Part shown: one piece after another, positions 19,068-27,708 of the stretch
Position numbering within the stretch: position 1 is the first letter of the stretch
Layout of the letters: each line of letters opens with the position of its first letter
Notes under the pieces: generated by a model
What the model saw: the letters and a program-made list of their open reading frames with translations, nothing else
What the model was told of the DNA's origin: nothing
Databases searched by the model: none
Source: Deferribacteraceae bacterium V6Fe1
Lineage (GTDB): Bacteria > Chrysiogenota > Deferribacteres > Deferribacterales > Deferrivibrionaceae
Length of the DNA stretch: 64,000 nucleotides
Direction of reading: 5' to 3'
Assembly (NCBI GenBank): GCA_022813675.1
Contig: CP063375.1
Coordinates: forward strand, 434,001 to 498,000
Position numbers and translations under genes: made by a program

Positions 19068-19783
19068 TCTATTCCCAAAGCTTTATTTTGAACCTCACCA
19101 ATAAACTTTATCCCCTTTAGCCCCATTTCAACCATTTTGTTAAGTTTTCCAAGATCAAAAGGCTCCTTTTCAGCTGTGCCTTGAATTTCAATAATTCTTC
19201 CGTCAGCTGTTGCCACTATATTAAGATCAGTCTCAGCATTTGAGTCCTCATCATAATCAAGGTCAAGTATGACTTCATCATTTAAAATACCAACACTTAC
19301 CGCACATACCTGATTTACAATCGGACTCTCTTCCAACGCACCCTCTTTTAAAAGCTTATTGATTGCGAGATTCAAAGCCACATACGCGCCACTAATGGAT
19401 GCAGTCCTCGTGCCGCCATCAGCTTGAATTACATCACAATCTATTACCAAAGTCCTTTCACCAAGCTTTGACATATCCACAGCTGCTCTAAGACTTCTAC
19501 CAATAAGCCTTGAGATTTCCTGTGTCCTACCACCCAATTTGCCCTTTACAGCCTCTCTTGAACTTCTCTGATGGGTCGAGCGTGGAAGCATTTGATATTC
19601 AGCTGTTACCCACCCTGAGCCAGAGCCTTTCAAAAATGGTGGCACACCTTCAGAAACAGTTACATTACAGATTACCTTTGTATTACCATATTCTATCAAT
19701 ACTGACCCTTCAGGATATATTATATAGTCCTTAATAATTCTAATCTCTCTCATCTGATCAAAATTTCTACCATCTTTCCTCAT
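19061..19783 (-). CDS. rph: ribonuclease PH
   Basis: RNase PH is a phosphate-dependent exoribonuclease that trims tRNA 3' ends. The 240-residue protein begins [15 protein letters not shown] and includes the RNA-binding [20 protein letters not shown], and [22 protein letters not shown] with the catalytic Asp region. Length is standard. It follows the GerMN-like gene by nine bases. Confidence 0.95.
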   Translation of the reverse strand: MRKDGRNFDQMREIRIIKDYIIYPEGSVLIEYGNTKVICNVTVSEGVPPFLKGSGSGWVTAEYQMLPRSTHQRSSREAVKGKLGGRTQEISRLIGRSLRAAVDMSKLGERTLVIDCDVIQADGGTRTASISGAYVALNLAINKLLKEGALEESPIVNQVCAVSVGILNDEVILDLDYDEDSNAETDLNIVATADGRIIEIQGTAEKEPFDLGKLNKMVEMGLKGIKFIGEVQNKALGIEC

Positions 19784-19792
19784 AAAAACCCC

Positions 19793-20224
19793 TTAATCTT
19801 CAATAATTATTGGAAACCTAACATCTATATGTTTAAATATCTTGCCATCGTCAATAATAAACATTTTTTTTATATAGTCAAAATTATTTCTTATCAGCTC
19901 TTTTAATTGCTCTATCATCCTCATTTCATTGTAACTTGAGGACGCCACATTTTCTCCTGACATATAAACGCGGAGCACATTATCCTGAATAACAACTTTT
20001 TGAAAAATTATTTTGTTATCGATTTCTGTCTCAGATTCCGACAATTTTGAAAGTCTTTGGAATAAGGAAAGAATTTTGCCTTCATCAGAATTAAAAGGAT
20101 TGAGCAATACGTAAGTATAACCAAATTTATCATCATCCAAAAACACAGGAATTTTATACGCAGATATAAAAAGCAGAATTAAAAAAAGTGACAATATTAT
20201 TAAAATAGCTGATATTTTTTTCAT
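19793..20224 (-). CDS. membrane-anchored GerMN-like protein
   Basis: The 143-residue protein has one N-terminal membrane segment (about 4-24) and then a small extracytoplasmic domain. The pattern LRVYMSGENVASSSYNEMRMIEQL followed by a helix and MFIIDDGK resembles the GerMN fold found in spore and lipoproteins, where it likely has a structural role. Its exact job is unknown. The best upstream promoter (20231-20258) would start RNA at or next to the ATG. No Shine-Dalgarno sequence is visible, so the mRNA may be leaderless. It heads the long minus-strand run. Confidence 0.6.
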   Translation of the reverse strand: MKKISAILIILSLFLILLFISAYKIPVFLDDDKFGYTYVLLNPFNSDEGKILSLFQRLSKLSESETEIDNKIIFQKVVIQDNVLRVYMSGENVASSSYNEMRMIEQLKELIRNNFDYIKKMFIIDDGKIFKHIDVRFPIIIED

Positions 20225-20230
20225 AAAGAT

Positions 20231-20258
20231 ATAGTAGCAAAATTATCAAACTAATCAA
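20231..20258 (-). promoter_or_regulatory. probable promoter of the rph-aro-acc run
   Basis: On the minus strand TTGATT and TACTAT are separated by 16 bases, ending only six bases before the ATG at 20224. The predicted start of transcription falls at about the ATG itself. Confidence 0.5.
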
Positions 20259-20320
20259 GATGATAACTGCAAACATACCCTGCTTTCAAAAAAAGACTAA
20301 GATATCTAAAAAATTAACAA

Positions 20321-21418
20321 TCAATGCTTCTTTATTATTTCCCCAATCTTCTCAGACGCCTTTAACCCTACCCCTGTAAGCTCTATAACCGTTGACTGAC
20401 CTACATCAATATCCTTTAAGGCAGCGATTACCGAAGCAGAAGTAGGCTCAATAAAATAACCTTTTTTCATAATTTCTTTTAAAGCTGACTTAACATCACT
20501 ATCGGAAACAATAACGACAGACCCACTCGTTTCAGTTATTATCTCGGCCATCTGTTTTAGTCTGAGAGGTTTTTTGATAGCAATCCCCTCAGCAATAGTT
20601 TCGCCATATTCACGGCAATTACCGTCAAGTGCCTCTAAAACAGGTGCACAATTTTCAGATTGCACACAATAAAATCTTGGAAATTTGTCGATGTAACCAC
20701 TTGCCAAAAGCTCTTTACATGCGATATAAGCACCTATCAAAAGTGTCCCGTTGCCAACGGGCATGACAATATTTTCAGGCAATTTATTTCCTAATTGTTC
20801 AAATATCTCGTATATAAAAGTCTTAGTGCCTTCAAAGAAAAAAGGGTTCCAGACGTGACTTGCATAGTATTTTTCATTTGCAGCAGACATAACGGCATTG
20901 GTAGTCGCCTCTCTGTCCCCTTTAACCAAAACAAGATTTGCGCCAAATGACTCTACTTGCACAAGCTTACCTTTTGATGTGGATTCCGGCACATATATAT
21001 CAGCCTTTACTTTAGCTTTAGCGGAATACATTGCCACAGATGCCCCTGCATTGCCGGAAGAATCCTCGACCACACTATCAATACCAAGTTCCTTTATCTT
21101 GCTTAGCAAAACGGTTGAGCCTCTGTCCTTGTAAGAACCTGACGGAAACAGATAGTCCATTTTGAAATAAACTTTCCTCCCGTATATTTCATCCTGAACA
21201 ATCGGAGTAAACCCTTCCCCAAATGTTACGACAGTCTCATCTTTAAATATAGGGATAAATCTTCTGTAACGCCAAAGTCCACTTATTTTTTTATCTATTA
21301 GGGCAAGGTCAAACCTTATCTCAGATTTAATATTTAGAAAACTGCCACAATCACATTTCCATCTTTTATCGTTGATATCATAAGTTGTGCCACAACCATA
21401 GCACTCTAAAGCATACAT
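20321..21418 (-). CDS. thrC: threonine synthase-like PLP enzyme
   Basis: Threonine synthase turns O-phosphohomoserine into threonine. The 365-residue protein begins with a zinc-ribbon (CYGCGTTYDINDKRWKCDCG). The PLP lysine is in PSGSYKDRGS near residue 97, and a glycine-rich PLP-phosphate loop is visible as MPVGNGTLLIG. These are class II threonine synthase features. However, it shares an operon with an aspartate racemase and an acidic amino-acid symporter rather than with hom or thrB. A related beta-elimination or amino-acid-degrading role is therefore possible. It is the last gene of its operon. Confidence 0.78.
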   Translation of the reverse strand: MYALECYGCGTTYDINDKRWKCDCGSFLNIKSEIRFDLALIDKKISGLWRYRRFIPIFKDETVVTFGEGFTPIVQDEIYGRKVYFKMDYLFPSGSYKDRGSTVLLSKIKELGIDSVVEDSSGNAGASVAMYSAKAKVKADIYVPESTSKGKLVQVESFGANLVLVKGDREATTNAVMSAANEKYYASHVWNPFFFEGTKTFIYEIFEQLGNKLPENIVMPVGNGTLLIGAYIACKELLASGYIDKFPRFYCVQSENCAPVLEALDGNCREYGETIAEGIAIKKPLRLKQMAEIITETSGSVVIVSDSDVKSALKEIMKKGYFIEPTSASVIAALKDIDVGQSTVIELTGVGLKASEKIGEIIKKH

Positions 21419-21421
21419 AAT

Positions 21422-22114
21422 CTAACCCCTATAACAAAGCTCAACCGCTTTGAGAGCAAGTAGTTCCGTTGCATCATATATGTCAATACTTGATTTTTCT
21501 ATATAAGGCAATAAAATAGGAATTTCGGTACACCCTGCAATCAAACAATCATACTCTTCATCAATTATCATTGAGAAAGCCTTTCTAAATATTTTAACTG
21601 CTTCCTCTTTGTTACCGCACTTTAGTGTATATATTGACTCCATAACCATTTGTTGTATTGAAGCCTTAAAATTAACAATATTTACCCCTTCTTTTTCAAA
21701 AACTCTATGGTAAATTCTGCCAATAAATGTGCCATCAGTTGCCATCAGACCGATCTTTTTATAAGATTTATTTGCTTTTACCAAAGACTCCAAAGTACTT
21801 TCGACTATACTGACAAAAGGTATTTCTGTTGCTTTCTTCAATTCATCCAAAAAGTAATGTGCCGTATTGCAAGGCATACATAAATAATCTACATTGCATT
21901 TTTCAAGCCTTCTGACCGATTCCAATAAATACGGCAAAGGTGATTCTCCTACCCCTCTCAAAAAAGCTGTCCTATCGGGAATTTGAGGGAAATTGTCGAT
22001 AACAATAGGGATATGTTCCTGATCTTTTTTAGCCGGAGTATTTTTTATGATTTTTAAAAAGAGGTCCGAAGTTGCCTCCGGACCCATACCACCTATAATA
22101 CCAAGTCTTTTCAT
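21422..22114 (-). CDS. aspartate/glutamate racemase family protein
   Basis: This PLP-independent racemase interconverts L- and D-aspartate (or a related amino acid) with two cysteines acting as acid and base. The 230-residue protein begins RLGIIGGMGPEAT. The two cysteines are in CMPCNTAHYF and AGCTEIPIL. Length is standard. It lies three bases before the thrC-like gene and overlaps the symporter stop by one base, so the three are one transcript. Confidence 0.87.
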   Translation of the reverse strand: MKRLGIIGGMGPEATSDLFLKIIKNTPAKKDQEHIPIVIDNFPQIPDRTAFLRGVGESPLPYLLESVRRLEKCNVDYLCMPCNTAHYFLDELKKATEIPFVSIVESTLESLVKANKSYKKIGLMATDGTFIGRIYHRVFEKEGVNIVNFKASIQQMVMESIYTLKCGNKEEAVKIFRKAFSMIIDEEYDCLIAGCTEIPILLPYIEKSSIDIYDATELLALKAVELCYRG

Positions 22115-23373
22115 TAACTTTCTAAAACCTGCATATCTACTTCATTTTCCAATTTGGCAACTGATGCTGTACAAGTCAAATCCCCTGCCACGTTAAGAGC
22201 AGTCCTTCCCATATCAAGAAGAGCATCTACACCTAATATCATAGCATAAGCAAGAGCTACAGGGCTACCTGACGAAGAAAGGTCAAACCCAACGGAATTT
22301 AACACCATAAGAAGCATAATCGCACCTGCTCCGGGGACACCCGCGGTACCGATTGATGCAAGCACGGCAGTAACTATTACTGTCACCTGCTGAGGAAGGG
22401 TCAAATCCATTCCAGTAGCAAAGGCTACAAACATTACACACACACCCTGATAAATCGCAGTACCGTCCATATTGATTGTCGCACCCAAAGGAAGGGTAAA
22501 AGAATATATACCTTTAGAAATACCAAGCTGATTTTTAGCAACATCCATCGTAACAGGCAATGTACCACTACTACTTCTTGTAACAAAAGCAGTGATGATT
22601 GCCTCTTTAGACTTTGAAAAGAATTTTACAAATGGAAATCTTCCGATTTTAAGTATTATTCCATACACTATTATAAGGTGAACAATTAGTGCCACATAAA
22701 CAGTAGCAGTAACTGACAATAGCGGTCCAAAAGCCTTAGCTCCTTGCTTTGCAAACACGACATAAATAAGTGCAAAAACACCTATTGGAGCATATTCGAG
22801 TATCCACCTAACCATTTTATAAATAACTTCAGCACTTCCGTCAAAAAAATTGAAAACTGTTTCGGCTGCATTTTTTATTCTACTATCTTCACTATCTCTA
22901 AGATATGCAAGACCAATCCCCACAAGCATAGAAAAGAAAATTACCGGCAATATATCACCATTGGCAATCGCTTTAAAAGGGTTTGTTGGAACTATATTAA
23001 GTAGCGTATCAACAAGGCTTGGCGCTTTAACCTGCTTAGCCACTCCTGTGCCGATTGATGCAAGGTCTACCCCTTTACCAGGCTTGAACAAATTTCCAAA
23101 GAAAAGACCTATAGCAACAGCAAAGCCTGAAGTAATTAAATAAATTACCAACACCTTAATACCAACTTTACCAAGTTTTGAAGGGTGAATACTTGCAGCA
23201 CCAACAACCAATGAAGTAATAACGACAGGTAAAACTATCATTTTTAAAAGTCTGACAAAAAGGTCACCAAATGGTTTAACCCACATCAACTTGTCAGCAA
23301 AAACAAGACCACAAATTGCACCTAAAATCAAACCGATCAAAATTCTTAAAAGCAAGTTTGAGCTCAGGTACAT
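22114..23373 (-). CDS. dicarboxylate/amino acid:cation symporter (DAACS family)
   Basis: This membrane transporter takes up glutamate, aspartate or C4-dicarboxylates with H+ or Na+. The 419-residue protein has about eight membrane helices plus two re-entrant loops; the signature [17 protein letters not shown] and [15 protein letters not shown] motifs are clear. The ATG at 23373 has no ribosome site. A strong AAGGAGG instead precedes an ATG at 23399 that is one frame off. One extra A in the A7 run at 23386-23392 would give an N-terminus [14 protein letters not shown] continuous with the protein. This may be slippage, a sequencing error or a coupled small ORF. First gene of the racemase/thrC operon. 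Confidence 0.9.
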   Translation of the reverse strand: MYLSSNLLLRILIGLILGAICGLVFADKLMWVKPFGDLFVRLLKMIVLPVVITSLVVGAASIHPSKLGKVGIKVLVIYLITSGFAVAIGLFFGNLFKPGKGVDLASIGTGVAKQVKAPSLVDTLLNIVPTNPFKAIANGDILPVIFFSMLVGIGLAYLRDSEDSRIKNAAETVFNFFDGSAEVIYKMVRWILEYAPIGVFALIYVVFAKQGAKAFGPLLSVTATVYVALIVHLIIVYGIILKIGRFPFVKFFSKSKEAIITAFVTRSSSGTLPVTMDVAKNQLGISKGIYSFTLPLGATINMDGTAIYQGVCVMFVAFATGMDLTLPQQVTVIVTAVLASIGTAGVPGAGAIMLLMVLNSVGFDLSSSGSPVALAYAMILGVDALLDMGRTALNVAGDLTCTASVAKLENEVDMQVLES

Positions 23374-23399
23374 ACGTAATAAAGATTTTTTTCTTGCAT
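23364..23399 (-). other. 11-codon ORF with strong ribosome site overlapping the symporter start
   Basis: The ATG at 23397-23399 has AAGGAGG five bases upstream. It reads 11 codons (beginning MQEKNLYY) and stops with TGA just inside the symporter gene. It is either a true short ORF that couples translation or the real symporter start shifted by one base in an A7 run. Confidence 0.5.
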
Positions 23400-23447
23400 T
23401 GGAACCTCCTTTGACTGTAGTTAAATAAAACTGGGCATATTTTTACT

Positions 23448-23486
23448 AACATAAATTTCAACATAATTTAACATTTTTTTTAACAA
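23448..23486 (-). promoter_or_regulatory. four phased TGTT repeats upstream of the symporter operon
   Basis: On the plus strand AACA occurs at 23448, 23460, 23470 and 23482, spaced 12, 10 and 12 bases, each followed by A/T-rich sequence (minus strand: TGTT). Spacing near one helical turn suggests tandem binding of a regulator such as an OmpR-type protein. The rest of the 23400-23688 gap shows only A/T-rich DNA and the promoter listed next. Confidence 0.4.
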
Positions 23487-23631
23487 CACACCATAAAATA
23501 ACTAAGTTTTATTAGAATATGCATTAAACATTAAATTTAAGACGTTAAGTGAATATAAGCTTAAATTCAAATTACTGTATCTCTTAATCAAAACATTATT
23601 TCATATAAGCATTAGGTTTTGGTTTAACTTT

Positions 23632-23640
23632 TGGTATAAT
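23632..23640 (+). promoter_or_regulatory. extended -10 promoter for the 23689 gene
   Basis: TGGTATAAT is an extended -10 element (TG, one base, then perfect TATAAT). The -35 region is poor, as is usual for this type. Transcription would start about 42 bases before the ATG. Confidence 0.55.
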
Positions 23641-23688
23641 TGTGCTAATAATACTTTAATTAAACTGTTTGGGAGAAAAGTAAAATCT

Positions 23689-24159
23689 ATGATGAAAATA
23701 TTTGTAACAATTCTATTACTTGTTTCTTATCCAGCCCTTGCCTTCGGCCCACCACAGCAGATACAAAACAATATGAATCATATGAAAATTATAAGAGTTA
23801 CTACCGGCAAACTTGCGTCAGATGAAATTTTCAAGCTTCACGGTAAAAAATTTCCATTAAAAGATGCCTATGTAACAGAATATAAGAGCGACACTCATTA
23901 CTTGGTGGTATGGGCATCCAAATCAAAAACAGAAAAAGATGCTAAAGAATTAATCGAAGCAATGAATAAAAAAATTCCTCTCAGTAAAGCATTTAGATAC
24001 GTCAACAAAATAAATGTCGACAATATAGAAGTATTTTATGTCATCGGAATGGGAATGGATAACTATTATTTTTTAAAAGGGGATGAAAATTATTGGGTAG
24101 CAATAACAGGGGATTACTCATTAGAGTTGTTAAAAAAATTTATAATTGAAGTAAACTGA
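23689..24159 (+). CDS. small secreted protein of unknown function
   Basis: The 156-residue product has a Sec signal peptide ending at ALA (about residue 18). The mature protein is a single small domain with a KHGKKFPLKDAYV-like segment and alternating strands, ending EVN. I do not recognise the family. The start could be either of two adjacent ATGs (23689 or 23692). GGGAG lies 13 bases before the first one, a bit far. It heads a short plus-strand pair with the 24234 gene and may act in the periplasm. Confidence 0.65.
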   Translation: MMKIFVTILLLVSYPALAFGPPQQIQNNMNHMKIIRVTTGKLASDEIFKLHGKKFPLKDAYVTEYKSDTHYLVVWASKSKTEKDAKELIEAMNKKIPLSKAFRYVNKINVDNIEVFYVIGMGMDNYYFLKGDENYWVAITGDYSLELLKKFIIEVN

Positions 24160-24233
24160 AAAAATAGAAGGTAAAAAACTTGAACATTTTGACATTTAAT
24201 GATAATTCTTACAAAACATTATAAGGGGTATAA

Positions 24234-24878
24234 ATGAGTCCATTAATTTTTCTCTACCTTTTTTTTGCCGGAACACTGATTAGCTTATATACAAACAAAA
24301 GACTCGTTAAATTTTACAAAAACAAATGGATTATGTATGGATTTGTTTTATTCTCAGGACTTGCAGCAAACCAACTTTACGACTACTACAAGAGTACTCC
24401 CTCAGAACCGGAAAAAGTCTCTTTTGAAACCCAAAGTATACTTGCCGATAATGATACATTATACGAATCTACTCACGGATACGTTATTCTTATACCAAAA
24501 GGTTACCGCTATTTGGCTGCAGTTGACCCTACCGCTTCCATTTATGCAGAAAAAAAATCTGATGATAAAAAAAATTCAAACACCATAACGGTTTCAATAA
24601 TCAAGGCCAAAGGCTCGCTAAACGAGATGATGCCTGATCTTACAAAGAAGTTAAAAGAGAAGTATAGCAGTTTTAACTATTTGGAAACGACAAATCATTC
24701 ACAGGATAAATTGCTAAGATTTACATTTAAACTGAATGAAGATAAAAATTACGGGGTGATGCGCTTTGTTGTAAAAGATGGACTATTGTATAACTTAACC
24801 GCTATAGCCAAAAACCCGCCAACGGATAGTTTTCCTGAAGAGTTAGAATCGACGATTCAATCTTTTAGATTAAAATAA
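24234..24878 (+). CDS. membrane-anchored protein of unknown function
   Basis: The 214-residue protein has two N-terminal hydrophobic segments (about 2-17 and 33-50) and then a soluble domain of roughly 150 residues. That domain (YESTHGYVILIPKGYRYL, later LESTIQSFRLK at the end) has the feel of the small PsbP/Mog1-like domains that share the C-terminal TIQSF motif, but this is only a resemblance. AGGGG precedes the ATG. It ends at the bidirectional terminator. Confidence 0.62.
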   Translation: MSPLIFLYLFFAGTLISLYTNKRLVKFYKNKWIMYGFVLFSGLAANQLYDYYKSTPSEPEKVSFETQSILADNDTLYESTHGYVILIPKGYRYLAAVDPTASIYAEKKSDDKKNSNTITVSIIKAKGSLNEMMPDLTKKLKEKYSSFNYLETTNHSQDKLLRFTFKLNEDKNYGVMRFVVKDGLLYNLTAIAKNPPTDSFPEELESTIQSFRLK

Positions 24879-24905
24879 AAGCCCGCCTAATCAGCGGGCT
24901 TTTTT
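24877..24905. terminator. bidirectional terminator between the 24234 gene and tsf
   Basis: AAAAGCCCGC and GCGGGCTTTT form a ten-base-pair stem with a seven-base loop. A T-run follows on the plus strand, and on the minus strand CTTTTATTTTA follows. It can end both the plus-strand pair and rpsB-tsf. Confidence 0.9.
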
Positions 24906-24949
24906 ATTCAATATACTTAACACCCTTAACGAAGTCTCAAGTGGACAGG

Positions 24950-25603
24950 CTATTTTTTGATCTGTTTCATTACCTCTTCCACAAAGTTTTCCTGCTTTTT
25001 TTCCAAGCCTTCTCCCAATTCATATCTAACAAATCTTCTAACTCTAATATTTTCACCAATCTTAGCAATCTTTTCAGCAATATACTTCTCAACAGTTACA
25101 TCTGGATTTTTCACAAAAGGCTGAGTCAAAAGACATACACTATTAACAAACTTTGAAATCTGACCTTCTACCATTTTTTCTATAATATTATCAGGCTTAC
25201 CTGATTCTTTTGCCTTGGCTATATAAATTTCTCTTTCTTTAGCCACAAGCTCCGGGTCAACCTCTTCTGGAGAAACAAACTTTGGGTTTGCAGCACAAAT
25301 ATGCATTGCTATATCTTTGCAAAGCTCTTGAAAATCTTCATTTCTTGCCACAAAATCAGTTTCACAGTTAACTTCAACAAGTACACCTATTTTACCACCA
25401 GCATGAATATAAGAAGATACCATACCTTCAGCAGCAATCCTGCCTGATTTTTTAGCTGCATCAGCAAGCCCTTTTTTTCTCAAATGCTCTATAGCCTTTT
25501 CCAAATCACCATTTGTCTCGTTAAGTGCCTTTTTACAGTCCATCATGCCGGCACCAGTTTTTTCTCTAAGCTCCTTTACTAAAGCAGCAGTAATTTCAGC
25601 CAT
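24950..25603 (-). CDS. tsf: translation elongation factor Ts
   Basis: EF-Ts recharges EF-Tu with GTP. The 217-residue protein has the N-terminal UBA-like domain ([19 protein letters not shown]) and the core with [16 protein letters not shown] that contacts EF-Tu. It is a shorter EF-Ts form with a single core dimerisation region, as in Thermus-type EF-Ts. It follows rpsB by two bases. pyrH and frr, often next in line, are not here. Confidence 0.96.
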   Translation of the reverse strand: MAEITAALVKELREKTGAGMMDCKKALNETNGDLEKAIEHLRKKGLADAAKKSGRIAAEGMVSSYIHAGGKIGVLVEVNCETDFVARNEDFQELCKDIAMHICAANPKFVSPEEVDPELVAKEREIYIAKAKESGKPDNIIEKMVEGQISKFVNSVCLLTQPFVKNPDVTVEKYIAEKIAKIGENIRVRRFVRYELGEGLEKKQENFVEEVMKQIKK

Positions 25604-25605
25604 TT

Positions 25606-26412
25606 CTACTCCTCCTCTTCATCGTCAATATTTTCAATGTCAGCAGAGATTATTTCATCCACAGGGATATCTTCCCCTTCTTCCTCTTCAGTTGAAGCGG
25701 CTCTAATCTCTTCAACAAGACCATCCTCTTTCAACTGTCTCCCCTCATTGATAGCATCAGCTATTCTTTCAGCAATAAGCTGACAAGCCCTTATTGCATC
25801 ATCATTACCAGGGATAGGAAAATCTACCAACTCAGGATCAGAGTTTGTATCAACTATGGCAACTATTGGGATATTAAGCTTTTTAGCTTCATTTACAGCA
25901 TTCATCTCCCTTTTTATATCAATAATAAACATAATATCAGGGATTTCGTCCATATCTCTTATACCGGCAAGGTTTTTCATCAGCTTATCATATTCCTTTT
26001 TAAGCGTAGATACCTCTTTTTTCTTAAACCTGTTTACGTAGCCTGAGTTAAACATCTCTTCAAGCTCTTTCATTCTCTGAACTCTACCCTTAATTGTAGG
26101 GAAGTTAGTTAACGTACCACCAAGCCAGCGATTATTTACATAATAGCTTCCGCATTTCTCAGCAGCTTCCTTCACTGCATCTTGTGCCTGCTTTTTAGTA
26201 CCAACGAAAAGGAATTTTCTCCCTTCCTTAGCCATATCCCTTACGAATTCATATGCCTGATTAAAGCACTGAACTGTTTTTTGAAGGTCAACAATATAAA
26301 TACCGTTTCTCTTGCCAAATACATATTTGGTCATTTTTGGGTTCCATCTTTTTGTCTGATGGCCGAAGTGAACACCTGCCTCTAACAGGCTTTTCATTGA
26401 AATGTGAGACAT
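25606..26412 (-). CDS. rpsB: 30S ribosomal protein S2
   Basis: S2 belongs to the small subunit. Counting from the ATG at 26412, the protein is 268 residues, beginning [18 protein letters not shown], with the conserved [12 protein letters not shown] and [17 protein letters not shown]. The C-terminus is acidic. GGAGG is placed seven bases before this ATG, and an upstream in-frame start is not needed. A leader with its own promoter and a stem-loop lies upstream. Confidence 0.97.
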   Translation of the reverse strand: MSHISMKSLLEAGVHFGHQTKRWNPKMTKYVFGKRNGIYIVDLQKTVQCFNQAYEFVRDMAKEGRKFLFVGTKKQAQDAVKEAAEKCGSYYVNNRWLGGTLTNFPTIKGRVQRMKELEEMFNSGYVNRFKKKEVSTLKKEYDKLMKNLAGIRDMDEIPDIMFIIDIKREMNAVNEAKKLNIPIVAIVDTNSDPELVDFPIPGNDDAIRACQLIAERIADAINEGRQLKEDGLVEEIRAASTEEEEGEDIPVDEIISADIENIDDEEEE

Positions 26413-26437
26413 ATTTCCTCCTATTTGTTTTTCCTCC

Positions 26438-26472
26438 GCCTTATAAATTTGGGCACCTTTTAAAGGCACTAG
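26438..26472 (-). promoter_or_regulatory. stem-loop in the rpsB leader
   Basis: The minus-strand leader holds TTTGGGC ... GCCCAAA (perfect 7-bp outer stem), with a second inner stem CCTT/AAGG and a TAGT bulge on the 5' side. Self-regulating S2 leaders are known in several phyla, so this is a candidate S2-binding site. It is not matched to a known model. Confidence 0.45.
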
Positions 26473-26510
26473 CCCAAATTCAACACAAAGGCGTGCGTTT
26501 TAGGGAGGGT

Positions 26511-26539
26511 TTAATAACACATAAGTTATATATTTGCAA
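26511..26539 (-). promoter_or_regulatory. promoter of rpsB-tsf
   Basis: TTGCAA and TATTAA on the minus strand are separated by 17 bases. The resulting leader would be about 90 bases long and includes the stem-loop. Confidence 0.65.
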
Positions 26540-26607
26540 GAAAAATAACAAAAAAACTTAAAAATTTAATATCGAAGACTTGCTATGTAAAATAAATTTC
26601 TAATGGT

Positions 26608-27003
26608 TTATTTGTCATCCATATTTTCAGTTGTGTCACCTAAAACTCTTTTCAAAACTTCATCCCTTAATATGATTGCCACATCCGCTTTAGACATCCC
26701 TGTCTCTTTCGAATCATATTCAATCGTGTCAAGAAAAAGAAATTTACTGCCAAGTCCGATGGAGCAAGGGAGCGTAATAGTAGTCCCGCATTTACAGTTT
26801 CTATATGCAATAACATCATGTATATCTTTAAAATCGATTATCTGCAAATTACTCATCGCGACATGGTCAGGGATTTTGGTATTTTTCAAAAAATCCTTAA
26901 AATCCTTAAACTCATACCCACAACAATTACATTTTCTGGGGAACTGCATCTCACAAAATCGGATAACATCGTCCACATACTTTAAAATATTCAAATCATT
27001 CAT
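26608..27003 (-). CDS. small zinc-ribbon-like protein of unknown function
   Basis: The 131-residue protein has Cys pairs in KCNCCGYEF (about residues 24-28) and NCKCG (about 69-72) plus one more Cys, suggesting a metal site. No family is recognised. The start ATG at 27003 has GAGAG upstream. A 144-residue ORF on the opposite strand covers the same DNA, but it lacks a good start site and looks like a shadow. It lies between the pabC-like gene and the rpsB promoter and seems to be its own unit. Confidence 0.6.
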   Translation of the reverse strand: MNDLNILKYVDDVIRFCEMQFPRKCNCCGYEFKDFKDFLKNTKIPDHVAMSNLQIIDFKDIHDVIAYRNCKCGTTITLPCSIGLGSKFLFLDTIEYDSKETGMSKADVAIILRDEVLKRVLGDTTENMDDK

Positions 27004-27050
27004 ATTAATCTCTCAACAAATTTGTGTTATGGTATGAAAGATAGCACATC

Positions 27051-27064
27051 AGCAAAATTTTGCT
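27051..27064. repeat. 14-bp palindrome upstream of the zinc-ribbon-like gene
   Basis: AGCAAAATTTTGCT is a perfect palindrome lying upstream of an extended -10-like TGCTATCTT for the 27003 gene. It may be an operator or chance in A/T-rich DNA. Confidence 0.3.
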
Positions 27065-27105
27065 ATACTTTTTAAATTAAAAAATCAATAGGAAATAAAA
27101 TTAAC

Positions 27106-27708
27106 CTATAAATGAATGTTTTTAATATCTATCACAATATCTTCCAAATCAAGCATGGCATTTATAAGTGATATATTTTTATATTTTGCTATGTCCGTAA
27201 AATGAACATCCGCCACTTTTAATACGTTTTTGTCAATATAATACTGTCTTTTGGTTCCATTTAATAGAAAAGTCGATGGGGTAACCCACACTCTTCCGTC
27301 AAAAAAAGCTACATTTGAAAATGTAGTATCGGTAACCATGTCATTTTTAATAAATAAAAACTCCGCTTGCGACTCCGCCTGACACATATCAAAGCACTTT
27401 CTGTCAAGAAATTTAAATCTATAATTTATAGTGTCATTGAAGACCGCAAAAAGTCTATCAATTTTTCTTTTTTCATACTCCGCGATTTCTACCCCTTTGA
27501 CATCCCTGTCATAAATAACTTTTACTTTATAAAGCCCATACTTAGGTAAATTTAATAGATATAGGCGCTCTTTCAGGGAAAAGTTAACATTTACCCCATA
27601 AAGATTATGAACAGAATTCACCATTCTTTTTTCATGATACTCCAAATTATAAAATACGCCGTTATATAGCTTTATTGATTCAAAAAGTAGGGACATATAT
27701 CTTATCAA
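27106..27708 (-). CDS. pabC: class IV aminotransferase, probable aminodeoxychorismate lyase
   Basis: The 200-residue protein belongs to the PLP fold-type IV family that includes PabC, with RVWVTPSTFLLNGTKRQ in the usual C-terminal place. PabC releases pyruvate from aminodeoxychorismate to yield p-aminobenzoate. The link to this step comes from its place right after pabB, overlapping it by 29 bases. The start is either TTG at 27708, with AAGGAG upstream, or the ATG at 27696. The PLP lysine position is not obvious by eye. It is the last gene of the trp-pab run. Confidence 0.68.
   Translation of the reverse strand: MIRYMSLLFESIKLYNGVFYNLEYHEKRMVNSVHNLYGVNVNFSLKERLYLLNLPKYGLYKVKVIYDRDVKGVEIAEYEKRKIDRLFAVFNDTINYRFKFLDRKCFDMCQAESQAEFLFIKNDMVTDTTFSNVAFFDGRVWVTPSTFLLNGTKRQYYIDKNVLKVADVHFTDIAKYKNISLINAMLDLEDIVIDIKNIHL

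Noticed and set aside
26517-26533. Programmed frameshift in rpsB upstream frame
   Set aside because: The longer frame before the ATG at 26412 is only leader sequence; the ATG with GGAGG explains the start.
26603-27037. Long plus-strand ORF of 144 codons opposite the zinc-ribbon-like gene
   Set aside because: It lacks a ribosome site and a convincing composition, while the minus-strand frame has Cys motifs and GAGAG before its ATG.
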